A stretch of DNA of 64,000 nt from Amarolinea aalborgensis. Its GTDB lineage: Bacteria; Chloroflexota; Anaerolineae; SSC4; Amarolineaceae. A model generated the notes under the pieces. The model saw nothing but the letters and a program-made list of their open reading frames with translations. It had not been told where the DNA came from and ran no database searches. The stretch lies in assembly GCF_900491745.1 (NCBI RefSeq), contig NZ_UETR01000005.1, forward strand, positions 325,282 to 389,281, read 5' to 3'. Positions 35,910-43,458 of the stretch are shown here, one piece after another (positions within the stretch are counted from its first letter, which is position 1; every line of letters begins with the position of its first letter). The position numbers and the translations under genes are program-made.

Positions 35910-36263
35910 TTAACCTTGTGTACCGCCGACGTAAGTCAGCAGGGCAAGGTAGCGCGCGCGTTTGATCGCCACAGACAGTTCGCGCTGATGGCGGGCGCAG
36001 GTGCTGGTTTTGCGGCGTGGACGGATCTTGCCGCGCTCGGTGACGTAGCGGCTCAGAACATCCACGGCTTTGTGGTCAATGAACTTGACCTTGTCAACAC
36101 AGAAAGCGCACACGCGACGGCGCACTGCGCCGAAACGACGTCCACCAGGGCCAGTCGGCGGCCCGCCGCGGCCGCGCACTGGGCGACCGCCACGCGGACG
36201 ACCACCGCGGTCATCGCCCACGTCATCCAATTCATCATCTACGATGTCAAAATTCGTAGCCAC
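35910..36263 (-). CDS. rpsR: 30S ribosomal protein S18 with Gly/Arg-rich N-terminal extension
   Basis: 117 aa. The S18 core runs from about residue 50: CAFCVDKVKFIDHKAVDVL, then ERGKIRPRRKTSTCARHQR. Three or four Cys are kept, as in zinc-binding S18. The first 45 residues are acidic then Gly/Arg/Pro-rich (RGGRPRGGRPVRGRGG), an extension absent from typical 75-90 aa S18. The start is GTG at 36263 with AGGAG six bases upstream. S18 pairs with S6, encoded two genes upstream. Confidence 0.96.
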   Translation of the reverse strand: MATNFDIVDDELDDVGDDRGGRPRGGRPVRGRGGPPTGPGGRRFGAVRRRVCAFCVDKVKFIDHKAVDVLSRYVTERGKIRPRRKTSTCARHQRELSVAIKRARYLALLTYVGGTQG

Positions 36264-36281
36264 AGTCTACTCCTGCTCTCA

Positions 36282-36671
36282 CTAGTAATTGTTCTCTTCT
36301 TCGTCGCTGCTGGCATAATCAACTTCACTGCTGCCTGGGCGGCTATCGAGCATGATCATCTCGTTCGCGACCAACTCGGTGCGGAAATGCTTCTGCCCGC
36401 TTTGGTCTTCCCAGCTACGGGTTTGCAGGTGCCCTTCCACGTAGACGCGCCGGCCTTTACGCAGGTATTGATTGCAGATTTCTGCCAGGTTTCCCCAGGC
36501 CACCACGTTGAACCACTCGGTGGCCTCGCGGCGTTCCCCTTCGGCTGTCACCCACGTACGGGTCACAGTGACGCTAAACGACGTCACGGGTTTGCCGCTG
36601 GGTGTGTAACGCATGTCGGGATCATGGCCGATTTGGCCGATGATCATGACTTTGTTCAGACCTCTTGGCAT
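36282..36671 (-). CDS. ssb: Single-stranded DNA-binding protein
   Basis: 129 aa with one OB fold: MPRGLNKVMIIGQIGHDPDM, TEWFNVVAWGNLAEIC and GRRVYVEGHLQTRSW. The tail is very short and ends SSDEEENNY, without the DDDIPF-type tip that recruits repair and replication partners. AGGAG lies eight bases before the ATG. It sits in the usual place between rpsF and rpsR. Confidence 0.94.
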   Translation of the reverse strand: MPRGLNKVMIIGQIGHDPDMRYTPSGKPVTSFSVTVTRTWVTAEGERREATEWFNVVAWGNLAEICNQYLRKGRRVYVEGHLQTRSWEDQSGQKHFRTELVANEMIMLDSRPGSSEVDYASSDEEENNY

Positions 36672-36737
36672 GTGTCTGGCTCCTCATGTTGGCTCTTCAA
36701 CGTGGGCTTTTGGCTCCACGATGCGCCAAACGGGGCA

Positions 36738-36767
36738 TTACGCGGCCCTGGACAGGGCGGCGCGTAA
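36738..36767. repeat. Hairpin in the rpsF-ssb spacer
   Basis: TTACGCG (36738-36744) pairs with 36761-36767, and GCCCTG with CAGGGC inside it, giving a near-continuous 13-bp stem in the 120-base gap between rpsF and ssb. No T-run follows, so RNA processing or partial attenuation is more likely than full termination. Confidence 0.5.
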
Positions 36768-36791
36768 CGGCATCAAGCAAGGCCGATGTCT

Positions 36792-37079
36792 CTACGCCTC
36801 CTTGCGGATAAGCAAATGGCGCAGCACGTTCTCGTTGAGACGCAGCGAGCGTTCGAGCGCTGCTGTGGCCGATGGTAGCAATCGCAGCCGAAACAGGACA
36901 TAGTTGCCTTCACGTTGCTTGCGAATCAAATATGCAAGCGTACGCCGGCCCCACAGTTGCGTTTCGATTACCTCGCCACCGGATGTGCGAATGAGGTCGC
37001 CGATGCGCTCGTTCAGCGTATTGACGCCCTCTTCATCCAACTCTGTGCGGACGATAGTCATCAATTCGTATTCGTTCAT
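36792..37079 (-). CDS. rpsF: 30S ribosomal protein S6
   Basis: 95 aa: MNEYELMTIVRTELDEEGV, WGRRTLAYLIRKQREGNYVLF and NENVLRHLLIRK. It binds S18 in the small subunit platform. Two starts are possible: ATG 37079, giving the family-typical N-terminus but 13 bases from AGGAGG, and ATG 37091, which is only one base from it. I prefer 37079 on protein similarity. First gene of rpsF-ssb-rpsR. Confidence 0.94.
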   Translation of the reverse strand: MNEYELMTIVRTELDEEGVNTLNERIGDLIRTSGGEVIETQLWGRRTLAYLIRKQREGNYVLFRLRLLPSATAALERSLRLNENVLRHLLIRKEA

Positions 37080-37110
37080 TGAGGTCCGCATGCCTCCTTT
37101 CTATGGGTTT

Positions 37111-37157
37111 GCCCCCGGTCAGGCCGCGGGCAGAAAGAACGAGGGCTTGTGGCCCTC
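37111..37157 (-). promoter_or_regulatory. Structured rpsF leader, possible S6:S18 control site
   Basis: Two hairpins in the leader: GAGGGC/GCCCTC with a five-base loop (37141-37157), and a bulged one at 37111-37131 whose minus-strand loop contains CCTGACCGGGG. Many bacteria control rpsF through a leader hairpin bound by S6:S18 with CCG motifs; this is a candidate only. Confidence 0.35.
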
Positions 37158-37171
37158 GTGCGAACGACCTA

Positions 37172-37200
37172 AGTTTAGCATAAGGCCTACGTTTTGGCAA
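37172..37200 (-). promoter_or_regulatory. Promoter of the rpsF operon
   Basis: TTGCCA (37195-37200), 17-base spacer, TAACT-like -10 TAAACT (37172-37177) with an upstream TGC extension, leaving a leader of 70-90 bases. Confidence 0.6.
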
Positions 37201-37278
37201 AGACGCTGCGTGCCAATCTCCGCTGATCAACCCCAACCCGCCGCGTTCCGCCGCGCGTGTGCAGTTGACCCGCTGATT

Positions 37279-37307
37279 TTGGCGGAACGGGGGACATGTG
37301 GTATAGT
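37279..37307 (+). promoter_or_regulatory. Promoter of tRNA-Pro
   Basis: TTGGCG (37279-37284), 17-base spacer, TATAGT (37302-37307) with an upstream TGG extension, ten bases before the tRNA. Confidence 0.65.
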
Positions 37308-37317
37308 TTGGTCTGTT

Positions 37318-37393
<76 letters not shown>

Positions 37394-37413
37394 ACAGCAT
37401 CTGTCATATCTCT

Positions 37414-37449
37414 AAAACAGCCTTTGGGAGGCCTTCCAAAGGCTGTTTT
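37414..37449 (+). terminator. Terminator of tRNA-Pro
   Basis: Perfect 14-bp stem AAAACAGCCTTTGG (37414-37427) with 37436-37449, eight-base loop, ending in four T. Confidence 0.85.
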
Positions 37450-37549
37450 CGCGCAGAATGGGTTTCATCAGTACGACCAGTTACTTTCGTCGTCGTTGAA
37501 TCACAGTGCCCGATCCCCCGTAAAAAGCACCCATGCCCTGATCCTCGCT

Positions 37550-37586
37550 TGCCACGACTCAGTTCTTGTGGTATGATGTGCCACAA
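37550..37586 (+). promoter_or_regulatory. AbiE promoter with operator palindrome
   Basis: TTGCCA (37550-37555), 16-base spacer, TATGAT (37572-37577). The -10 lies between the arms TTGTGG (37566-37571) and CCACAA (37581-37586) of a perfect palindrome. AbiEi antitoxins repress their own promoters through inverted repeats, so this is the likely operator. Confidence 0.65.
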
Positions 37587-37608
37587 ATCGGGTAATTTTT
37601 TATGCCAT

Positions 37609-38388
37609 ATGAGTGATAATCTATCCTCGCTTTCGATCATCAAGCGCCTGCATGAACTTGATCTATTCTTCGTCACCACGCGTACCCTGGCCGATCTGTT
37701 TGCGCTGCCGCCCACGCGCATTTACCAGGTGGTGGCCCAGCTCAAAGAGTCAGAACTGCTGGTCGAGGTCGAGAACGGCAAGTACCTGGTGCTGGGCTTC
37801 GAGCCGGAACGCGTCTTGGCCAACCCTCTCTTCATCGCCAGCCAGTTGGTGACGCCGGGTTACGTTTCCTTCTGGTCGGCGCTGCACTACTACGGCTTTA
37901 CGGAGCAGGCGCCGCTGACCGTCTTCGTGGCGACGACCAAAAAGAAGCGGCCTGTGGTCTTTCACGACCACCGCTTTCGCTTCGTGACCGTGCAACCCCA
38001 CAAATTGTTCGGCTACCGCCGCGAGACCGTGGGTGAGCTGCCGGTGTTGATCGCCGACGAAGCCAAGGCCATCATTGACAGCCTGGCCGAACCTCGCTAC
38101 GCTGGCGGTGTGGCCGAAGTGGCGAAGGCTTTGCGCGCTGCCCTCGGTGAGGTTGACGTGGCGACGCTGGTGGACTATGCCAACCGCATGGGCGACAAGA
38201 GCCTTGGTTCACGGCTGGGCTTTCTGATTGGCCAGTTGGGGCAATCGCTGTCTGTAGACGACCTGATTCACTCGGCCAGCCCGGTCAAGCTCGATCCCAG
38301 TCGGCCGACCAACGGCCGGATGGACAGTCTGTGGCGGGTCAATCTCAACCTGTCCGCCGCCGAGCTTTTTCCGCGGGGGATGGGCTGA
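37609..38388 (+). CDS. abiEi: AbiEi-type antitoxin / transcriptional repressor
   Basis: 259 aa. An N-terminal winged helix (IIKRLHELDLFFVTTRTLAD) is followed by an AbiEi domain with LFIASQLVTPGYVSFWSALHYYG, HDHRFRFVTVQPHKLFGYR and ADEAKAIIDSLAEPRYAGG. AbiEi pairs with the nucleotidyltransferase toxin AbiEii (type IV toxin-antitoxin) and represses the operon. The ATG at 37609 lies about 25 bases after the expected transcript start; upstream in-frame ATGs fall in the promoter palindrome. Its stop overlaps the abiEii start by one base (TGATG). Confidence 0.85.
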   Translation: MSDNLSSLSIIKRLHELDLFFVTTRTLADLFALPPTRIYQVVAQLKESELLVEVENGKYLVLGFEPERVLANPLFIASQLVTPGYVSFWSALHYYGFTEQAPLTVFVATTKKKRPVVFHDHRFRFVTVQPHKLFGYRRETVGELPVLIADEAKAIIDSLAEPRYAGGVAEVAKALRAALGEVDVATLVDYANRMGDKSLGSRLGFLIGQLGQSLSVDDLIHSASPVKLDPSRPTNGRMDSLWRVNLNLSAAELFPRGMG

Positions 38389-39179
38389 TGTTGACACGCG
38401 CGCAAATCCAGCGCCTGGCCCAAAGCCAGCGCGTTGGCATGCAAGTACAGGAGCGGGACTATCTTCAGCATCTGCTCCTACTGGCGCTGACTCGCCGATC
38501 GCAAGCGCTGGTGTTCAAGGGCGGAACCGCGCTGCGCCTCGTTTACCGCGGCAACCGCTTCTCGGAAGACTTGGACTTCAACCTGGCCGTTGGCGCAGAC
38601 AGCCCGGACAGCGTGGCGTCCCTGCGCAGACTTTGGCAGCAGATCGTGGGCGATCTGGCTGACTTCGGCGTGATGGCTGACGTGCGCAACGAGTGGGAGG
38701 GCGAGGTGGGCTACAGCCTGGATGTGAGCTACCAAGGCCCGCTGTACGATGGACGGGACCGCAGCAAGGGCAAAGTGCGGGTAGACATCAGCCGGCGACA
38801 GGAACCTGTGGAAACACGGCGCGAGCTGGTGCGCTCGGCATACGACGATGTGCGGCCGTTCGTGGTGACGGTGTTGACGCCTGAGCATCTACTGGCCGAG
38901 AAGGTGCGGGCGTTGGTGGTGCGAGCCAAAGCGCGCGATCTGTACGACGTCTGGCTCTTGTTGGACCAGGGCGTGGCGCTGGAGCGGACCCTGGTGGAGC
39001 GCAAGCTGGCGCTCTATGACTTGACCTTGACCGCAACCGCGCTAGACGCGGCGCTGGCCCAGGCTGCAGCCGATTGGGAGCGCGACCTGCGACCGCTGCT
39101 GTCCCAGTTCGTAGAGGCAGACCTGGCGCTGCACGACGTTGGCGCACTTAGGGAGCTGTTTGCAGCAGGATCGGTATGA
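38388..39179 (+). CDS. abiEii: AbiEii-type nucleotidyltransferase toxin
   Basis: 263 aa. The nucleotidyltransferase signature FKGGTALRLVYRGNRFSEDLDFNL (GG...S-x-D-x-D) is intact. Later motifs VDISRRQEP and LLAEKVRALVVRAKARDLYDVWLLLDQG match AbiEii/MenT-type toxins that modify tRNA with nucleotides and abort phage infection. All expected acidic residues are present, so it looks active. Directly coupled to abiEi. Confidence 0.88.
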   Translation: MLTRAQIQRLAQSQRVGMQVQERDYLQHLLLLALTRRSQALVFKGGTALRLVYRGNRFSEDLDFNLAVGADSPDSVASLRRLWQQIVGDLADFGVMADVRNEWEGEVGYSLDVSYQGPLYDGRDRSKGKVRVDISRRQEPVETRRELVRSAYDDVRPFVVTVLTPEHLLAEKVRALVVRAKARDLYDVWLLLDQGVALERTLVERKLALYDLTLTATALDAALAQAAADWERDLRPLLSQFVEADLALHDVGALRELFAAGSV

Positions 39180-39231
39180 ATCTGGCGAGGCGCGACCAAC
39201 GAAGATATATGGATAATCACCAGCGGCGGTC

Positions 39232-39726
39232 ATGGCGTTCGGCGACATCCCCACCGACACCGAGTTGGAGGCGCCGATCCGGGTGACGCTGCCCGCCCAC
39301 ACGCCCGGCTCGAAGCTAAGCTTCGAGGGCGCAGTCACGTGCCGCTCACCTGCGGGCCATGCGCTCAAAACCGCGCTTAACCGCGTAACCGTGCGCTTCA
39401 TGGAGCAGCCTGCGTTCCATTTGCGCGATGGGGTGGTGGCGCCCGTGGTCGAGCGGGTGCTGGATCACATGAAAGCGGCCAGCGTGCTCGGCGTGGCGCG
39501 CGTGTTGGCCCAAAATGCACCGGCGGCCGCGCGCCAGGCCGAAACCGGCGTGACAGGCCTGCGAGACTACGCGGCGCTGCTTGGGGATGAGCGTGCGGCC
39601 GAAGAGGCCGCGGAAGCAGCGCTCAGCCTGGGCGCAGTCCAGGCGGCGCCGGCCATGGCGAAACCAATGGTCGCCGACGCCTTCGCCCGTCAGCGCAGCG
39701 CCCGCAAGTTCGAGGACAAAAAATAA
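39232..39726 (+). pseudogene. C-terminal remnant of a probable VWA-domain protein
   Basis: 164 codons from an ATG preceded in frame by TAA. Residues such as LEAPIRVTLPAHTPGSK, FHLRDGVVAPVVERVLDHMK and RDYAALLGDERAAEEAAEAA resemble the region that follows the von Willebrand A domain in Chloroflexota proteins; the VWA domain itself is gone. It follows abiEii by 52 bases, so the loss may date from arrival of the toxin-antitoxin pair. A short independent gene cannot be excluded. The stop overlaps the next start. Confidence 0.45.
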
Positions 39727-40391
39727 TGACTTCTATGAACCCAACAACCCTCCTTTTCATCCGTCATGGCGAAACCGATGCCAATGCCAACGGCCAGTTG
39801 GAGGGCGCCACCGACAAGCCGCTGAACGCCGCCGGGCAGGCCCAGGCCCAAGCCGTCGCGGCGCGCCTGGTGCGTGAGAATCGGCCCATCCAGGCCATCT
39901 ACAGCAGCTCGCTGACCCGCGCGCGGCAGACGGCGGCGCCCCTGGCTGCGTCGCTTGGCGAGCTGCCGGTGCAGATTGACCCCGATTTGTCTGAGTTTCA
40001 CTTGGGAGAGTGGGACGGCCTGACCCTGGAGGAACTGCGCGACGAGAAACAACTGTGGGCGCGCATGGCAACCGACCCGCATTTTGCGCCTCCAGGCGGC
40101 GAATCGGCCATGCAATTCGGCCTGCGTCTCGTGCGCGCGGTGCGCGCCATCCTCAGCCGCCACCCAGGGCAGACGGTCGCCATCTTCAGTCACGGCGGAG
40201 CGCTGGCCACGGTGCTGGCCGTGCTCTTGGAGAACCAGGGCAACCGTTGGCCTGGGTACCTGATGGACAACGGCGGCATCAGCGAGATGGTGTTCGAACC
40301 GGCGCCCCGCCTCGTGCGCATGAACGATGTCAGCCATATCAGAGCAATGCTGAACGCTGAACAATCAATGGAGAGAGAGCATGAGCAGTAA
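39726..40391 (+). CDS. Histidine phosphatase (phosphoglycerate mutase-like)
   Basis: 221 aa. The catalytic LLFIRHGETDANANGQLEG is at the N-terminus, with SSSLTRARQTAAPLA, EFHLGEWDGL and the second histidine in VAIFSHGGAL. It probably removes phosphate from a small metabolite; substrate cannot be told. The ATG overlaps the upstream stop (TAATG), and its own 3' end overlaps the next gene by 11 bases. Confidence 0.88.
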   Translation: MTSMNPTTLLFIRHGETDANANGQLEGATDKPLNAAGQAQAQAVAARLVRENRPIQAIYSSSLTRARQTAAPLAASLGELPVQIDPDLSEFHLGEWDGLTLEELRDEKQLWARMATDPHFAPPGGESAMQFGLRLVRAVRAILSRHPGQTVAIFSHGGALATVLAVLLENQGNRWPGYLMDNGGISEMVFEPAPRLVRMNDVSHIRAMLNAEQSMEREHEQ

Positions 40392-40827
40392 CGAACAAAC
40401 CAACGATTCGATAGCTGAAGCGGCGGATAGCGCCGGGGAGACGGTGAACGTCAACCGGCAGACCGGCGTGACGATCAGCGCGCAGACGGTGACGGTCAGC
40501 CAGAGCAATGTCAATCAGGTGCATGCCGACCGCATCACGGTATCACAAGGCGGCATCGGCAGCGCGAAGGGCACCAACATTACGGTGACTAACGGCGGCA
40601 TCGGCGCGGCGAGCGGTGAATCGGTGACGGTGACGGGCGGCGGCATCGGCGCGGTGGCCGCGCGGAACGTTCACGTGCAAGACGGCACGATCGCGTTTCT
40701 GGCGGCCCAAACCGTGACCGGTAACCCGCGCATCCTGTTCGACCTGCGCGCAGGGCTGCTGTTTGGCCTGGCGGCGGGCGTGATCGTCAGCCTGGCGCAG
40801 TTCCTGACGCGGCGCCGTTCGTCATAG
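40381..40827 (+). CDS. Tail-anchored protein with a short repetitive beta-solenoid-like domain
   Basis: 148 aa. Residues 25-105 form about five rungs of 13-17 residues (ADRITVSQGGIGSAKG, TNITVTNGGIGAASG, ESVTVTGGGIGAVAA and similar), with alternating Val/Thr and a recurring GGIG. This suggests a small beta-solenoid. A single C-terminal membrane helix (GLLFGLAAGVIVSLAQFL) and RRRSS follow; there is no signal peptide, so the repeats probably face the cytosol. It overlaps the phosphatase gene by 11 bases. Function unknown. Confidence 0.7.
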   Translation: MSSNEQTNDSIAEAADSAGETVNVNRQTGVTISAQTVTVSQSNVNQVHADRITVSQGGIGSAKGTNITVTNGGIGAASGESVTVTGGGIGAVAARNVHVQDGTIAFLAAQTVTGNPRILFDLRAGLLFGLAAGVIVSLAQFLTRRRSS

Positions 40828-40869
40828 AATGTCTGCGCGTGCTTTGCGGGAATGCGGGAAGACTGAGGC

Positions 40870-40957
40870 AAGCCGACTCTAACGCAAGGGCGCAAAGGCG
40901 TAGAGACGCTATGCTTTTTCTTTGCGCCGCAGCGTCTTGGGGTCTTTGCGTCGAAGC
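40870..40957. repeat. Degenerate inverted repeat of the ACGCAAAGGCGC type
   Basis: Between two converging genes, GCAAGGGCGCAAAGGCGTAGAGACGC on one side and TTTGCGCCGCAGCGTCTTGGGGTCTTTGCG on the other form an imperfect palindrome. This kind of purine-rich repeat is dispersed in many environmental genomes. It may also end transcription. Confidence 0.55.
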
Positions 40958-40984
40958 CGGCACATCCCTTGCGGCGGGTGCTTC

Positions 40985-41710
40985 TCATCCAGAAGAGGAT
41001 GCGCGGCTTTTGCCGAGGTAGGCCTCGACGATGGTTGGGTCGGCGCGCAACTGGGCGGCCGGGCCTTCCCGCACAATGCGACCGCTCTCCAGGACATAGG
41101 CATAATCGGCGATGTACAGCGCCTTGCGCGCGTTTTGCTCGACCAATAGGATAGTCGTCCCCTGCGCCTTGAGGTCAGCGATGATACGGAAAATCTCTTG
41201 CACGAGCAGCGGCGCCAATCCCAGCGACGGTTCATCCAACATCAGCAAGCGCGGCCGAGCCATCAGGCCGCGACCGATGGCTAACATCTGCTGCTCGCCG
41301 CCGGAAAGAGAGCCGGCCTCCTGCCGGCGCCGTTCGCGCAGCCGCGGGAAACGCTCAAAGCTCGCCTCCAGATCGGCGTGGATGCCATGCCGATCACGCC
41401 GCCGGTTGGCGCCCAGTAACAGGTTATCTTCCACGGTCAGCGGCGCGAGGATTTGACGGCCTTCTGGCACCTGCACCAGCCCCAGGGCTGCTACGCGATC
41501 CGACCGCCAGCCCGTAATATCGCGCCCGTTGAACACGATGCTGCCCTCATGCGGCGCTAACAGTCCGCTGATCGTGTTCAGCGTGGTTGATTTGCCCGCG
41601 CCATTGGCGCCCACCAGCGCCACCACGCTCCCCTGCGCGACCTCGAACGAGATGCCCTTCAGCGCAGAGATCGCGCCGTAAGCGGTGTGCAGATTCGTCA
41701 CCACCAGCAT
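40985..41710 (-). CDS. livF: Branched-chain amino-acid type ABC transporter ATPase (LivF)
   Basis: 241 aa. Walker A GANGAGKSTTLNTI, signature LSGGEQQMLAIGRGLM, Walker B LLMLDEPSLGLAPLL and the H-loop region LLVEQN; the LivF-typical VPEGRQILAPLTVEDNL is present. The ATG at 41710 is seven bases after the livG stop; an upstream extension would overlap livG. It energises uptake through LivHM with LivG. Confidence 0.93.
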   Translation of the reverse strand: MLVVTNLHTAYGAISALKGISFEVAQGSVVALVGANGAGKSTTLNTISGLLAPHEGSIVFNGRDITGWRSDRVAALGLVQVPEGRQILAPLTVEDNLLLGANRRRDRHGIHADLEASFERFPRLRERRRQEAGSLSGGEQQMLAIGRGLMARPRLLMLDEPSLGLAPLLVQEIFRIIADLKAQGTTILLVEQNARKALYIADYAYVLESGRIVREGPAAQLRADPTIVEAYLGKSRASSSG

Positions 41711-41717
41711 CGTCAGT

Positions 41718-42503
41718 TCATCCCTCCGCTTGCTCTTCGCCCAGATACGCTTCGATGACGTGCGGATCGTTGTGCACCGCGTCCGGCGTCCCGGCGGCAA
41801 TCTTGCGGCCAAAGTTGAGCACCACCACCTGGTCGCAAACACTCATGATGAGGTCCATGTGGTGCTCGATCACAAGCAGGGTCAGGCCGCCGGCGCGCAA
41901 TTCGGTTAGGAAAGTCGCGAGCTGTTCCGTTTCTGCGCCGATCATGCCCGCGGCCGGTTCATCCAACAAAAGCAGGTGCGGTTCCGCTGCCAATGCGCGC
42001 GCCATTTCGACACGGCGTTGATCGCCATAGGACAGCGCTGCTGCCGCCATCAGCGCCAGGTGTTCCAGGCGCAGCCGGCGCAGCAAGGCCAGAGCCGCGC
42101 GACGCGCTTCCTGTTCCGCGTGCCGGGTGCGCGGCAGGCGCAGGAGGGTCTCGACGATCGTGCCCGGTTGGCGCAGGTGATGGCCCACCATGACATTCTC
42201 TAGCACGGACAGGTCGCCAAACAGGCGGATGTTCTGAAACGTGCGGCCAACCCCGCGCCGGGCCAGTTCGTGCGCAGGCAGACCCTGAACCGGCGCGCCG
42301 GCAAAGAGGATGCGCCCGCTGCTAAGCGGAGTCAGGCCGCTGATGATGTTGATGAGCGTGGTCTTGCCAGCCCCGTTCGGCCCGATCAAACCGCAGATGG
42401 TGCCGGGCGCGACATCAAACGAAACATGATCGAGCGCGGCCAGGCCGCCGAACTGACGGCTGACCTCCTCCACGCGCAGCAGCGCCGGAATGTCGTCAGA
42501 CAT
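41718..42503 (-). CDS. livG: Branched-chain amino-acid type ABC transporter ATPase (LivG)
   Basis: 261 aa. Walker A GPNGAGKTTLINIISG, LivG-typical GVGRTFQNIRLFGDLSVLENV, signature LSYGDQRRVEMARALA and Walker B LLLLDEPAAGM. It overlaps livM by eight bases. The two ATPases LivF and LivG make the nucleotide-binding pair. Confidence 0.94.
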   Translation of the reverse strand: MSDDIPALLRVEEVSRQFGGLAALDHVSFDVAPGTICGLIGPNGAGKTTLINIISGLTPLSSGRILFAGAPVQGLPAHELARRGVGRTFQNIRLFGDLSVLENVMVGHHLRQPGTIVETLLRLPRTRHAEQEARRAALALLRRLRLEHLALMAAAALSYGDQRRVEMARALAAEPHLLLLDEPAAGMIGAETEQLATFLTELRAGGLTLLVIEHHMDLIMSVCDQVVVLNFGRKIAAGTPDAVHNDPHVIEAYLGEEQAEG

Positions 42504-43428
42504 GATCTGTCCCCCCGTCGCGCGGCCGCGACCACACGCGCAAGCGGCGCCAGAAGCGTGGATCAGCCAGGCCGCGAGGCAGATAGATGATCGCCAGCAT
42601 GATGATCAGACCGTTGATGACCTCGCGCTGTGCGCGTAGGAAACGCAGAAGCTCGGGCAAGGTTGACAGCAAGGTCGCGCCCAGGATCGGCCCGGCCCAG
42701 TGGGTCATGCCGCCCAGTACGGCATAGGCCAGGATGTCCACGGCGCGGCCAAAGACGTAGTTGCGCGGGTCAATGACGCGCACGATGGGGGTGCTCAAAG
42801 CCCCGGCGCCGGCGGCTAACGCCGCGCCCAGGACGAACACCAGCAGTTTGTAACGCACCACGTGAATGCCCAGCGTGGAGGCAGCCGATTCATCCAGGCG
42901 GATGGCAGCCATCAAGCGGCCATAGCGTGAGTGCTGCATGGTTGCCAGCAGGTAGATGCAGGCCAGCACATAGAGTAAAATCGGCCAGGTGGTGTCGGGC
43001 AGGCCCAGGACGATCTGCGGCGTGCGGTAGGTCAGGGTGATGCCTTCGGCGCCGTTGAAAATGGTCAGGTCGGGCCGGCCGCTGAAGGCGCGCAGCAGCT
43101 TGTCGCCATTCAGGGCGATGATGCGCACAATTTCGCCAAAACCAAGCGTGGCAATCGCCAGGTAGATGTCACGCAGGCGCAGGACGATCAGGCCGAAGGG
43201 CAGGGCGATCAGCATGCCGATGAGGACAGCCAGGGCAAAGCCAACGCTGAGCGGCAGACTGGTCTGTGAGGCGATGATGGCAGCGGTGTACGCGCCAATT
43301 GCCATGAACCCCGCGTTGGACAGAGATAACAGTCCGGTCGCCAGGGTCAGGTAGATGCTCAGCCCTAAGGCGATGTTGATGAGGGTGAAGTTGACGATGG
43401 AGATATTGTGGCTGATGAACTCAGGCAT
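42496..43428 (-). CDS. livM: Branched-chain amino-acid type ABC permease (LivM)
   Basis: 310 aa with about nine membrane helices. The permease motif GFGEIVRIIALN and the SAASTLGIHVVRYKLLVFVLGAALAAGAGAL region are typical of LivM. It pairs with LivH encoded just upstream. Confidence 0.93.
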   Translation of the reverse strand: MPEFISHNISIVNFTLINIALGLSIYLTLATGLLSLSNAGFMAIGAYTAAIIASQTSLPLSVGFALAVLIGMLIALPFGLIVLRLRDIYLAIATLGFGEIVRIIALNGDKLLRAFSGRPDLTIFNGAEGITLTYRTPQIVLGLPDTTWPILLYVLACIYLLATMQHSRYGRLMAAIRLDESAASTLGIHVVRYKLLVFVLGAALAAGAGALSTPIVRVIDPRNYVFGRAVDILAYAVLGGMTHWAGPILGATLLSTLPELLRFLRAQREVINGLIIMLAIIYLPRGLADPRFWRRLRVWSRPRDGGTDHV

Positions 43429-43458
43429 AGGTCATCGCGTGAAGCGCCCCTCAATCAT

